Positions 45,937 through 54,772 of a DNA stretch of 59,400 nt are shown one piece after another (positions within the stretch are counted from its first letter, which is position 1; each line of letters starts with the position of its first letter). Position numbers and translations under genes: made by a program. This DNA comes from Chromatiales bacterium (lineage in GTDB: Bacteria; Pseudomonadota; Gammaproteobacteria; SZUA-152): NCBI GenBank assembly GCA_026982555.1, contig JALSGT010000097.1, positions 1 through 59,400 of the forward strand. The letters run 5' to 3'. Under the pieces are notes generated by a model. The model ran no database searches, was not told the DNA's origin, and worked only from the letters and a program-made list of their open reading frames with translations.

Positions 45937-47460
45937 ATGGAATGGCCTGCGATTACCTTGTTAGCGACCCAATGTCTATTACTGATTGTTTTTTGTTTCT
46001 TTGCTTTTTTTAATTACCTATATGGCTTTGCCAGTTTATGGACGCCGAAGATTCAGCGGGTCAAACCATCAAATAAACAGGTGGCTGTTGTGGTGGTTTC
46101 TTTTAACGAAAAAAACGTTATAGAAGAAACAATAAAAGCATGTGATCAGCTGACTTACAAAAACAGGCTGATTGTTCTGGCAGATGATTCATCAGACATT
46201 GAAACCATCGAAAAAAACAGGGGAATCGCCAGGGCACATGGATGTAAACGGGTTGAGCAGCATTCTTTTGTAGAGGAAATCACAAGGCCGGATGGGACGC
46301 ATTATTGTGAATCCATCGAAATATGGGAGTCGCCGGGTTTTGTCTTTTTTCACCGGCCAGTGAATACGGGATTCAAAGCCGGCAGCTTGAAAAAAATACA
46401 TAATTATCTCAAAGGGCGGGGCATTGATTTGATGTATCTGCTCGACGCAGACTGGCATCCCCAGAAGGACGCCATTGAACGCACCATGGAAGTGTTGGAG
46501 GCGGATAAGAAAATCGCTTTTGTACAAACGAAAAGAGTGTCATCAAGGGATGGAATGAATCTCTTTCAGAAATATGTCGCTCTTCATGAGGAGGGGTGTT
46601 ATTACTCCGACTTCGAAGGACGTCAGGTCTTAAATCATCCTACACTTTTTTCCGGTTGTTGCACGTTATTAAAACTGGATGTGATTGAACAAGTCGGTGG
46701 ATTCACGTCGGGGCACCTTACGGAAGACCTGGATTTGACAGACCGGTTTTGGCTCAATGGCTGGAAAGGCATTTATCTGGGCAGCGTTGTCAATTACGGT
46801 GAAGTTCCATTTACCTATGAACATTTTCGTCGTCAGCAGGAACGTTGGGCCGCAGGCTCTGCAAGGGCTTTGCGGGAGTTTTTCTGGCCAATTTTGAAAA
46901 CGGATCAGTTGGGAGGGTTCGCGAAATTTTCTGCTATTCGGCAGAATGCTTATTTTACCAGCACACTGTTTACCGGCATTGCATTGATCGTTGGTATCAT
47001 TACGATTACCTGGTTGACGGTCAACCGGAATACTTATTCCGCAGAATATTATCTTTATCTTTTCAGTATCATAAAAGGCCCGTTTCTGATTTTGGTATAT
47101 GCTTGCATTCTTGCAAATTTTATTGAGCCGTTAGTGATGATACTGGTAAAAAAACGCAGTTATGAAGAGTTGTTTCACTTGCCCATGTCATTCTGGTATG
47201 CGTGGGGCAATCTTCATACTTACATCGCAGGGAATATTAAAGGACTGCTTAATCTAAAGCTGGGCTGGTTTTGTACGCCAAAATTCAATCGTGACAATGT
47301 AGGGCATTTGCCCCGCATACCCACATCCATGCGTTTGTTAAATATTTTCACTTTTGTGGCTTTTCTGGGGTTTTATTTCAGTGAAGGGTGGGTGTTTGGT
47401 TGGCGTGATGAGTTTGCCCTTCTTTGGTTGCCTGCATTTTTAATTGCTTCTGTGAAATAA
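45937..47460 (+). CDS. Processive family 2 glycosyltransferase (cellulose-synthase-like)
   Basis: 507 residues from ATG 45937, one base after the preceding stop; ATG 45907 is also in frame. An N-terminal membrane helix precedes the GT2 domain with VVVVSFNEKNVIEETIKACD, the first Asp motif LADDSSD, DxD in YLLDADWHP, the acidic motif LTEDLDLTDR and QQERWAAGSA, that is the D,D,D,QxxRW set of processive synthases. About four C-terminal helices follow. The expected product is a beta-linked glucan polymerised from UDP-glucose across the inner membrane; the linkage is not readable, but the GH17 neighbour favours beta-1,3. The operon lies on the opposite strand to its mutS and fdxA neighbours. Confidence 0.88.
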   Translation: MEWPAITLLATQCLLLIVFCFFAFFNYLYGFASLWTPKIQRVKPSNKQVAVVVVSFNEKNVIEETIKACDQLTYKNRLIVLADDSSDIETIEKNRGIARAHGCKRVEQHSFVEEITRPDGTHYCESIEIWESPGFVFFHRPVNTGFKAGSLKKIHNYLKGRGIDLMYLLDADWHPQKDAIERTMEVLEADKKIAFVQTKRVSSRDGMNLFQKYVALHEEGCYYSDFEGRQVLNHPTLFSGCCTLLKLDVIEQVGGFTSGHLTEDLDLTDRFWLNGWKGIYLGSVVNYGEVPFTYEHFRRQQERWAAGSARALREFFWPILKTDQLGGFAKFSAIRQNAYFTSTLFTGIALIVGIITITWLTVNRNTYSAEYYLYLFSIIKGPFLILVYACILANFIEPLVMILVKKRSYEELFHLPMSFWYAWGNLHTYIAGNIKGLLNLKLGWFCTPKFNRDNVGHLPRIPTSMRLLNIFTFVAFLGFYFSEGWVFGWRDEFALLWLPAFLIASVK

Positions 47461-47556
47461 CCTGCTCTTGTTGACCGTTTAGGGGGGCAATAACACATTG
47501 CTCAACGCGCCCTGCCTGCCATTCAACGGCGGGTACCGGCCAAAACCACTCAACAA

Positions 47557-47578
47557 GCTATTGATCAAAATGTTAATA
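47557..47578 (+). repeat. 22-bp direct repeat flanking mutS, copy 1
   Basis: Bases 47557-47578 (GCTATTGATCAAAATG and six more) are identical to 50442-50463. Similarity continues loosely to the right (AT, C, AAGCGG). It lies between the GT2 stop and the mutS stop. Confidence 0.7.
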
Positions 47579-47619
47579 CATTCTCAAAGCGGGCTGGTGA
47601 CCGGATTGAGCGGGTGCTG

Positions 47620-50241
47620 TTATTTGCTGTCCAAATCACATAAACGATAGAGTGCTTCCAGTGCTTCGCGGGGTGTCAGTTCATCGGGGTTGATGGCTTT
47701 CAGTGCATCCAGTGCGGGGTGATTTTCCGCCGGGGGGGCGAACAGTGAAAACTGTTCCACCGCTTCTCCAGCGGGTGCATTGGCGTTTTGGTTTTCCAGT
47801 TGCAACAGGCGCTGCCGCGCACGTTTGATCACGGTTTTAGGTACGCCCGCCAGTGCGGCCACTTGCAAACCATAACTTTGATTGGCTGGTCCTTCTTTTA
47901 CCGCATGCATAAACACGATGCCGTCGCCGTGTTCTACAGCATCAAGGTGTACATTGGCCACTGGCGAGAGGGTTTCCGGCAGGGTGGTGAGTTCAAAATA
48001 ATGCGTGGCAAACAAGGTAAAAGCCTGCACGGTGGTGGCCAGTTCTTCAGCGCAGGCCCAGGCCAGTGACAGGCCGTCGAAGGTGGAGGTGCCGCGACCT
48101 ACTTCGTCCATTAATACCAGGCTGTGATTCGTGGCGTTGTGCAGGATGTTGGCGGTTTCGGTCATTTCCACCATAAACGTGGAGCGGCCACCGGCAAGGT
48201 CATCCGAGGCGCCGATGCGGGTGAATATACGATCAAACGGGCCGATGACTGCGCGACGGGCGGGCACAAAGCTGCCGACGTGGGCGAGCAGGGTGATTAA
48301 GGCAGTTTGGCGCATGTAGGTGGATTTTCCGCCCATGTTGGGGCCGGTAATTACCAGCATGCGGCGTTGTTCATCGAAATGCACGTCGTTGGGTATGAAC
48401 GGGTCTTCCAGTACTTGTTCCACCACTGGATGACGGCCTCCTTCGATCAACAGGCCGGGTTTGTCCACTAACGCCGGTTGGCACAGGTCGAGGGTTTCGG
48501 CACGTTCGGCGAGGCTGGTCAGCGCATCCAGTTCTGCCAGTGCGGTGGCGCTATCCTGCATGGCGGGCAATACGTCAGCCAGTTGATCAAAGAGTTTTTC
48601 GTAGAGTATTTTCTCCCGTGTCAGCGCGCGTTCTTTGGAAGACAGTGCTTTGTCTTCAAACGATTTTAATTCAGGAGTGATGTAACGCTCGGCACCTTTC
48701 AGGGTCTGGCGGCGAATGTAATCGTCCGGTGCGTTGGCGGATTGTGCTTTGCTGATTTCAATGTAATAACCGTGTACCCGGTTGTAGGCGACTTTCAGGG
48801 TGGCGATACCGGTGCGTTCGCGTTCGCGGGTTTCAAGATCTAACAGGAATTGTCCGGCGTTGTCCTTGATGGCGCGCAGTTCGTCCAGCTCGGTATCGAA
48901 GCCGGGGGCAATCACGCCGCCATCCCGGATTAACATGGGCGGCACGTCGATGATGGCGGCACTGAGCAGGGCGTGTTGCTCGGGGTAGTCGCCGATGCGG
49001 GCATCGAGGGCTTCCAGCAGAGTGCAGTCTTGTCCGGCGAAGATACCGGTTAACGTGCTGCGTAATTCCGGCAGGCGTCCCAGGGTGTCGCGCAGTTGCG
49101 AAAAATCCCGTGGCCGGGCATTACGAATGGCAATACGTGCGAGGATGCGCTCCACATCACCAATAGCACGCAGGATGCCTTGCAGTTCTTCGTAGCGGTG
49201 GCCGTCCAGTAACACGGCAATGGTCTGATGACGCTGGCGCAGGGCGGTGTGGCTGGCCAATGGACGATTGATCCAGCGCCGCAGCAGGCGACTACCCATG
49301 GGGGTCACGGTACGGTCCATCACCCAGGCCAGGGTGTGTTCACGACCGCCACCGAGGTTGGTCTCCAGTTCCAGGTTGCGACGGCTGGCGGCGTCCAGCA
49401 CGATGCTGTCTTCGCGACGCTCCACTTGCAAGCCACGTAAGTGCGGCAGAGCGGTGCGCTGGGTGTCCTTGACGTATTGCAGCAGGCAGCCGGCGGCACT
49501 GACGGCGAGATGGAGCTGTTCGCAGCCGAATCCCGCCAGGTCGTGAGTGCCGAACTGTTGCGTCAGAAGGCGGGTGGCCGTGTCCCGTTCAAAGTACCAC
49601 GGTGGTTGGCGGCGCAGGCCGGGGCGCGCGGTATCAATGCCCGCAGGTATAGCTTCTTCATTCAGCAACAGCTCGGAGGGATTCAGTCGCTCCAATTCAC
49701 CATGCAGTGCCTCTTCACCCTCTACTTCCAGTACGCTGAAACGACCACTGGTGACATCCAGTGAGGCGATGCCGAAAGACCCGTCGAGTGCCTGTACTGC
49801 TACCACCAGATTGTCACGGCGCTCTTCCAGCAGGGCTTCATCGGTGACCGTGCCGGGGGTGACGATGCGGACCACCTTGCGTTCCACTGGCCCTTTGGAC
49901 GTGGCCGGGTCGCCCACTTGCTCGCAAATGGCAACGGATTCTCCCTTGCGTACCAGTTTGGCAAGATAGCCATCAGCCGAATGATAGGGAATGCCGCACA
50001 TGGGAATGGGATCACCACCGGATTTGCCGCGTGCGGTGAGGGTGATATCCAGCAGTTTTGCGGCCTTGCGGGCATCCTCGAAAAACAGTTCGTAAAAATC
50101 ACCCATGCGGTAAAACAGCAGAGTATCCGGGAATTCTGCCTTGATGCGCAGAAACTGGGTGATCATCGGCGTGTGCTGGCCGGTGGGTTTTGGTTTTTTT
50201 GACACGTTGGTTGTTGGGGCTTGGGGAGTGGTAGTAGACAT
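47620..50241 (-). CDS. mutS: DNA mismatch repair protein MutS
   Basis: 873 residues, full length. The N-terminal mismatch-binding domain carries the F-x-E motif in [12 protein letters not shown]. The lever/clamp region follows. The ATPase has Walker [14 protein letters not shown] (about residue 633) and Walker [17 protein letters not shown]. The C-terminal tail ([23 protein letters not shown]) is the tetramerisation helix. It recognises mispairs and recruits MutL. It stands alone on the minus strand, bounded on both sides by a 22-bp direct repeat, and is separated from fdxA by the GH17-GT2 trio. Confidence 0.97.
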   Translation of the reverse strand: MSTTTPQAPTTNVSKKPKPTGQHTPMITQFLRIKAEFPDTLLFYRMGDFYELFFEDARKAAKLLDITLTARGKSGGDPIPMCGIPYHSADGYLAKLVRKGESVAICEQVGDPATSKGPVERKVVRIVTPGTVTDEALLEERRDNLVVAVQALDGSFGIASLDVTSGRFSVLEVEGEEALHGELERLNPSELLLNEEAIPAGIDTARPGLRRQPPWYFERDTATRLLTQQFGTHDLAGFGCEQLHLAVSAAGCLLQYVKDTQRTALPHLRGLQVERREDSIVLDAASRRNLELETNLGGGREHTLAWVMDRTVTPMGSRLLRRWINRPLASHTALRQRHQTIAVLLDGHRYEELQGILRAIGDVERILARIAIRNARPRDFSQLRDTLGRLPELRSTLTGIFAGQDCTLLEALDARIGDYPEQHALLSAAIIDVPPMLIRDGGVIAPGFDTELDELRAIKDNAGQFLLDLETRERERTGIATLKVAYNRVHGYYIEISKAQSANAPDDYIRRQTLKGAERYITPELKSFEDKALSSKERALTREKILYEKLFDQLADVLPAMQDSATALAELDALTSLAERAETLDLCQPALVDKPGLLIEGGRHPVVEQVLEDPFIPNDVHFDEQRRMLVITGPNMGGKSTYMRQTALITLLAHVGSFVPARRAVIGPFDRIFTRIGASDDLAGGRSTFMVEMTETANILHNATNHSLVLMDEVGRGTSTFDGLSLAWACAEELATTVQAFTLFATHYFELTTLPETLSPVANVHLDAVEHGDGIVFMHAVKEGPANQSYGLQVAALAGVPKTVIKRARQRLLQLENQNANAPAGEAVEQFSLFAPPAENHPALDALKAINPDELTPREALEALYRLCDLDSK

Positions 50242-50748
50242 CAGTGAAGTTTATCGAAATTGAGGAGTAGGTACTACCGGTGGCCGGAGTTTCCGGGGAG
50301 TATAATATTGTGAACATCGAAAAAGGCAGAAAAACATGGGAGTGCTGACGGTGTACAGTTAGGTCTAAAACCCGCAGTTGAACGGCCTGTAGAGTGCGTT
50401 GAATGTTGTGGCTGGCACGGCGCGATAAGGCAACTAAACAGGCTATTGATCAAAATGTTAATATATCCGTGAAGCGGTCGACTGCGGAATTTAGGTTAAG
50501 GGCTGTTATGAAAACGGTCTCCGGTGTTGGTTAACTGTTTGGCCACAGTGAGTTTGTCAGCGGGACAGCAGCTTTCTTTCTTTAAATTAATGACTTACCA
50601 TTGACTGAGTGCCCTTCGGGTCAGAGTCTGGCGGTTTCCCGCAAAAATTAATCGAATCATTGGAAACATCGAGAAAATAAATATCATGTTTTTTGTCTTC
50701 CCCTGTCGATTTTGTTACTTCCCTAAATTTATTTTTCAGGAACAGCAC
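50242..50748. other. Intergenic region upstream of mutS and the phosphatase gene
   Basis: About 500 bp holding both divergent promoters and the second copy of the 22-bp repeat (50442-50463). I find no convincing Pho box before the phosphatase gene. A small hairpin, GACT..AGTC with CCCTTCGGG inside, lies near 50604-50628. Confidence 0.4.
50442..50463 (+). repeat. 22-bp direct repeat flanking mutS, copy 2
   Basis: Identical to 47557-47578 in the same orientation, 2885 bp apart. Its right extension (50463-50492) also matches 19481-19510 at 24 of 30 positions. Confidence 0.7.
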
Positions 50749-52344
50749 ATGGATTACAGGCGTGCCAGGTCATCAGGTTATTGGAAGATTTATCGGGTCA
50801 TTTTCAGCTCACTTCTTTTTTTATTCATACCACAACAGATATTTGCAAATCCCACTGTCAAAAATGTCATTCTCCTGATCGGTGATGGCATGGGGCCGCA
50901 ACAATATGCATTAGCCATGGCATATGCCCGGCTGGCACCCAATGCGTATACCCGCGAGCTGAATTTAGAAAAATTCATGTCTCAGGGCGAGCTTGGGTTA
51001 ATGACGACTCATCCCAATAATGCGCTTGTCGTTGATTCTGCGGCATCGGCGACGCAACTGGCGACAGGTTATTATGCGGGATCAGAAATGATTGGCCTGG
51101 ATTATAAGGGCAATCCACAAAAAACTATCCTGGAGCGTGCGCGTGATGCAGGGAAATCCACAGGGCTGGTATCTGATACCCGTATTACCCACGCAACGCC
51201 TGCTGCATTTGCCGCTCACCAGCCTCACCGGTCAATGGAAGATAACATTGCTGCCGATTTGATAAACAGCCATGTTGATGTGATGTTGTCTGCCGGTCTG
51301 TGGGCGTTTCTTCCTCAGGGTGTCGAAGACAGGGGAAGCAAAGTATATGCTCGTCTTCGTCAACAAATTCCTGAACACATTAAACTGAATTCCAAAAGGA
51401 TGGATGATCGCAATGTGTTAAATGAAGCTGAAGATAAAGGCTATCATCTTGTGTTTGACCGGGAGTCAATGTGGGCAGCACCTGAAAACAAGAAGCTGTT
51501 GGGGCTTTTTGATAGCAAAAAAATGCCCAATGGTATTCGTGAACATCAAACGGAACATCAAAAATCAAGAAAGCATCCTACGCTGAAAGAGATGACTATC
51601 AAGGCGCTTGATCATTTGTCCAAAAACAAAAAAGGATTCTTTTTAATGGTTGAGTCAGGCCAAATCGATTGGGCCGGTCATACCAGTGATGCAGGTACAA
51701 TGTTGCATCAACTGTTGCAGTTTGATAAAACGATTGGATACGTCATGGAGTGGGCTGAGAAAAAGGGTGATACTCTGGTTGTATTAACAGCAGATCATGA
51801 AACCGGGTCATTCGGTTTCAGTTATTCAAACTTTGATGTGCCAAAAGCAAAGAGGCTTGAAGGTTCTGCGTTTAAGGATGTCACCTTCAAGCCAAAATAC
51901 AATTTTGGTGCGCCAAAAATAATCGATATGCTTTATCGGCAGAAAAAATCCTATACAGAAATGATGTCTGAGTTTGCAGCCTTGCCTGAAGAACAGGAAA
52001 CGGCAGAAAGTTTGATGAATATCGTCAATGGAAGTTCTGAGTTCAAAATATCTCTGGCCGAAGCAGAAGCAATTTTAAAGCCTGTGAGTGACGGATTTTA
52101 TGTAAACGATTTTAAGGAATTTTATGTTTACTTCAACAATCATCGGCAAAACAGGCTGGGGATAATTTTGTCACGACACCAAAATGTCGTGTGGGGTACA
52201 GGTACACATACGGACACACCTGTTCCGGTGATGGCGCTTGGACCGGAAGCAATTACCCGGCAATTCAATGGCATTCACCACAGCACAGAAATTGCAATAA
52301 TGATGAAAAAAGCACTGGGTCTGACAGTCCCCCGGCCCCACTGA
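50749..52344 (+). CDS. Secreted alkaline phosphatase (PhoA-like)
   Basis: 531 residues from ATG 50749 (AGGAACAGCAC before it); a start at 50686 would add 21 residues. A signal peptide (VIFSSLLFLFIPQQIFA) is followed by the metal site in LLIGDGMGPQQ, the nucleophile Ser97 in VVDSAASATQ, the Mg/Zn ligands in VESGQIDWAGHTSD, and the Zn ligands in LTADHETGSFGF and GTHTDTPVP. This is the complete PhoA catalytic set, so a periplasmic phosphomonoesterase is likely. It is longer than E. coli PhoA, with an insert in the second half. It appears to be a single-gene unit between mutS and the mks operon. Confidence 0.92.
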   Translation: MDYRRARSSGYWKIYRVIFSSLLFLFIPQQIFANPTVKNVILLIGDGMGPQQYALAMAYARLAPNAYTRELNLEKFMSQGELGLMTTHPNNALVVDSAASATQLATGYYAGSEMIGLDYKGNPQKTILERARDAGKSTGLVSDTRITHATPAAFAAHQPHRSMEDNIAADLINSHVDVMLSAGLWAFLPQGVEDRGSKVYARLRQQIPEHIKLNSKRMDDRNVLNEAEDKGYHLVFDRESMWAAPENKKLLGLFDSKKMPNGIREHQTEHQKSRKHPTLKEMTIKALDHLSKNKKGFFLMVESGQIDWAGHTSDAGTMLHQLLQFDKTIGYVMEWAEKKGDTLVVLTADHETGSFGFSYSNFDVPKAKRLEGSAFKDVTFKPKYNFGAPKIIDMLYRQKKSYTEMMSEFAALPEEQETAESLMNIVNGSSEFKISLAEAEAILKPVSDGFYVNDFKEFYVYFNNHRQNRLGIILSRHQNVVWGTGTHTDTPVPVMALGPEAITRQFNGIHHSTEIAIMMKKALGLTVPRPH

Positions 52345-52429
52345 TTGGTGGGCAGGTGGTGAACCCGCGAATTTGTTAATGTAATAACCGGGGGCAAACG
52401 CTATTTACCCAAACCAGAGTCGTTTTCGG

Positions 52430-52435
52430 TATAGT
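52430..52435 (+). promoter_or_regulatory. Candidate -10 box for the mks operon
   Basis: TATAGT at 52430-52435, 35 bp before the mksF start. The only -35-like hexamer (TTTACC) is 20 bases upstream, longer than optimal, so this is a weak call. Confidence 0.3.
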
Positions 52436-52469
52436 ATGGCCCCTCGACTATTGAATCCTGATTATCTCC

Positions 52470-53936
52470 ATGTTTTTTACAGACAACCGCAGCCACTTTT
52501 TTCGCCCCTTTTTTGGTAAATACCGGGAACAGGTGGTGGAATGCCTGCGTATTTTGCATGCCTGTCTTTATGGTTCACTGGCGGATTACAAGCGTGCCTT
52601 TACCCGGGAACAGGTGCTGGAATCCTTCACCGAGGCCATTACTCGTACCCCCGTGCTGGACGAGGAAGAAGAGGATTTTTCCGCACCGGTGCGCAGTGAG
52701 CGGGAGCAGGCCAACTGGGTTCTCAACCTGCTGCTGGAGCATGGCTGGATTGAGCGTCATGCCGATGAGGCTACCTTGCAAAGCAGCTATGCCTTCAGTC
52801 GTATTGGCCGCCTGTTCACCCAGCCCATGGTGGAAACAGCGGGTGGCGGTTTTCGTACCCGGCATCGCAATACCCGTAACACCCGCAATGCCCTGCAATC
52901 TTTTCTTGAGCGTGGCGAGGTGTATGATCTGCTTGATGCCTACGAATACTCGGAACGCATTATCAGTGATTTCAGTGATGTAATTGCTGAGCTGGACGAG
53001 CGCAAACGCATGCTGGTAAAGGAAGTAGAGGCTCAACAGGTCGTTCAGCGGGCCAGTGACGAGTTTTTCGACTTTATGGAAAAACGTTTCATGCCGGATC
53101 TTTCGGTACGCCTGTCGGCGGATAGCGTGGAAAAATATCGTGATGAAATCGAGTCACTGTTGCGCAAAGCTAAACGCAAGCAGAAAAAATTCAAGACCGG
53201 TGCCGAGATCGAATTGCGCAAGCTGGCGCCGGAATTATTACAGGACAAGCAGGCTTCACTTTATTATTTCATTCTCGACAGCATCGAATCACGCATTCAC
53301 AGTGCCAGTGACATCATGCTGCCTGCGTTGCGTAATGCGCTGCATAGCTTCACCCGTCGTGCTGACATCATTATTCGCCAGCTCAGTTACACCCTGGGTG
53401 GTGAACAGGGTGATTTGCTCAATCTCTGTCAGCAATTGGGCGCGTTGCGGAAAGAAAAACAACCGCAGGCTCTGGATGCTGTGGCCGATGCCATGGCCAT
53501 ACTTGATCTCAGTGTGCCCGACCCCGGTGCATTGCGCCTGCACGCCGGGCGGCAGCGGCGACTGGTGAACAGTTCTGTCGAGGCACAGGCACCCATGGAC
53601 AAGGTTTCGCGTCGTGAGCTGTTTATCCAGCAGTCACTGCAAAAGGCTTTTGTGGTTAACAACCAGCAGGTAGGGGAGTTTATTGTTGCAGCGCTTAAAA
53701 ATGGCCATCGTATCCACAGTAAACAATTACCCGTGCAAAATGCTCGTGATCTGTTGATGGCTGCCCATGCCATTGAAGCGGGTGCTGCGGGGCGTCGCTC
53801 CAGTGAATTTTATTTTCGCGTAGCGCCCACCGGCCAGCAAGTGCAGACGGATTATTATCACATGACCGATGACTTCATCATTGAGCTGGTGGAGCACTCC
53901 CCGGAACATTCTCAGGAAAAAAATCATGCTGACTGA
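52470..53936 (+). CDS. mksF: MksF/JetA-type condensin kleisin
   Basis: 488 residues. N-terminal winged-helix-like region (LRILHACLYGSLADYKRAF, TREQVLESFTEAI), then long helices (YSERIISDFSDVIAELDERK, VEKYRDEIESLLRKAKRK) and a C-terminal domain (LPVQNARDLLMAAHAIEAG). This matches the JetA/MksF family (DUF5716), the kleisin-like subunit that bridges the SMC heads in MksBEF and Wadjet complexes. It is first of three genes; mksE overlaps its end by 11 bases and the SMC gene follows. Family assignment rests on gene order as much as on sequence. Confidence 0.8.
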   Translation: MFFTDNRSHFFRPFFGKYREQVVECLRILHACLYGSLADYKRAFTREQVLESFTEAITRTPVLDEEEEDFSAPVRSEREQANWVLNLLLEHGWIERHADEATLQSSYAFSRIGRLFTQPMVETAGGGFRTRHRNTRNTRNALQSFLERGEVYDLLDAYEYSERIISDFSDVIAELDERKRMLVKEVEAQQVVQRASDEFFDFMEKRFMPDLSVRLSADSVEKYRDEIESLLRKAKRKQKKFKTGAEIELRKLAPELLQDKQASLYYFILDSIESRIHSASDIMLPALRNALHSFTRRADIIIRQLSYTLGGEQGDLLNLCQQLGALRKEKQPQALDAVADAMAILDLSVPDPGALRLHAGRQRRLVNSSVEAQAPMDKVSRRELFIQQSLQKAFVVNNQQVGEFIVAALKNGHRIHSKQLPVQNARDLLMAAHAIEAGAAGRRSSEFYFRVAPTGQQVQTDYYHMTDDFIIELVEHSPEHSQEKNHAD

Positions 53937-54600
53937 CGTACTGAGTCAACGACTCGAAAAAGCCAACCTGGGACTTGATGAGTTTCGTGAACTCACTATT
54001 CGTTTGCTCAACTATGGTGTGTTATGCCGGAGTGAAAGCCAGACCGAACAACAGCTTTATGACCGCTATCTGCGTATTGCCGATCTGGTGCAGGATTATC
54101 TGCATATTATGGACATCAGCGTATTTCACGACCGGCGTTTTGAATACCTGAGACTTTACCCGCCGGGCAGCGAAACACCCGGTATGGACGAAGCGGAGAC
54201 CTCGGCTTTTGCAGGCAGCCTGCGCAACCGGTTGTCCCAGTCCGAAGTGGCCATGGTGCTGGTGCTGCGTTTGCAATATGACAAAGCGTTACGCGAAGGT
54301 CAGGTGGATGACAAAGGTTACGTCACCGAGTCCATGGAAGCCTTGAGTATTGCCATGAAAAATATCCTGGCGCGCAGCCTGCCGGAAAAACTCACTGAAC
54401 GAAAACAGTTGTTTATTCATTTACGCCGTTTGCGTCTTATCGAATTTCACAGTGAAGAAGATTTAGTGAGCGGCGAAGCCTGGTTGAAAATTCATCCGAT
54501 GATTGTCAGTTTTGTTAACGATGAGGCTGTGCAGACGCTGTCCCGGGTAACAGCGTCGGAAAATAAAAATAGCGAAGGCACTGTCACCAAAACTGAATAG
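53926..54600 (+). CDS. mksE: MksE/JetB-type condensin subunit (DUF4194)
   Basis: 224 residues from ATG 53926 (AGGA before it), overlapping mksF by 11 bases. It has a DUF4194-like layout: EFRELTIRLLNYGVLCRSES, then DLVQDYLHIMDISVFHD, FEYLRLYPPG, LVLRLQYDKALREG and a C-terminal winged-helix-like segment (LFIHLRRLRLIEFHSEEDL). MksE dimers bind the kleisin and regulate loading of the SMC ATPase. The last 20 residues are polar and probably disordered. A REP-like hairpin lies between this gene and mksB. Confidence 0.83.
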   Translation: MLTDVLSQRLEKANLGLDEFRELTIRLLNYGVLCRSESQTEQQLYDRYLRIADLVQDYLHIMDISVFHDRRFEYLRLYPPGSETPGMDEAETSAFAGSLRNRLSQSEVAMVLVLRLQYDKALREGQVDDKGYVTESMEALSIAMKNILARSLPEKLTERKQLFIHLRRLRLIEFHSEEDLVSGEAWLKIHPMIVSFVNDEAVQTLSRVTASENKNSEGTVTKTE

Positions 54601-54613
54601 GTCAGCCGGGCAG

Positions 54614-54639
54614 GGTGGAACAAGCGCAGCGGTTCCACC
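54614..54639. repeat. REP-like palindromic repeat, copy 2
   Basis: GGTGGAAC (54614-54621) and GTTCCACC (54632-54639) form an 8-bp stem around AAGCGCAGCG. It is the reverse complement of 9177-9202 with one base changed. It sits in the 172-bp gap between mksE and mksB, so in the operon mRNA it would form a hairpin. Confidence 0.65.
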
Positions 54640-54772
54640 AACAAGCTGGCAGGAACAACAAGTCGTCCCTGTGCTCACTACCGCTGACAAAAAATCGATA
54701 AAACCCCAGCTTCACTCTTTTCCCTTGAGGGAAAATAGAAAAGTATTCACACAAGTGTAGAGTTAAGTATTT

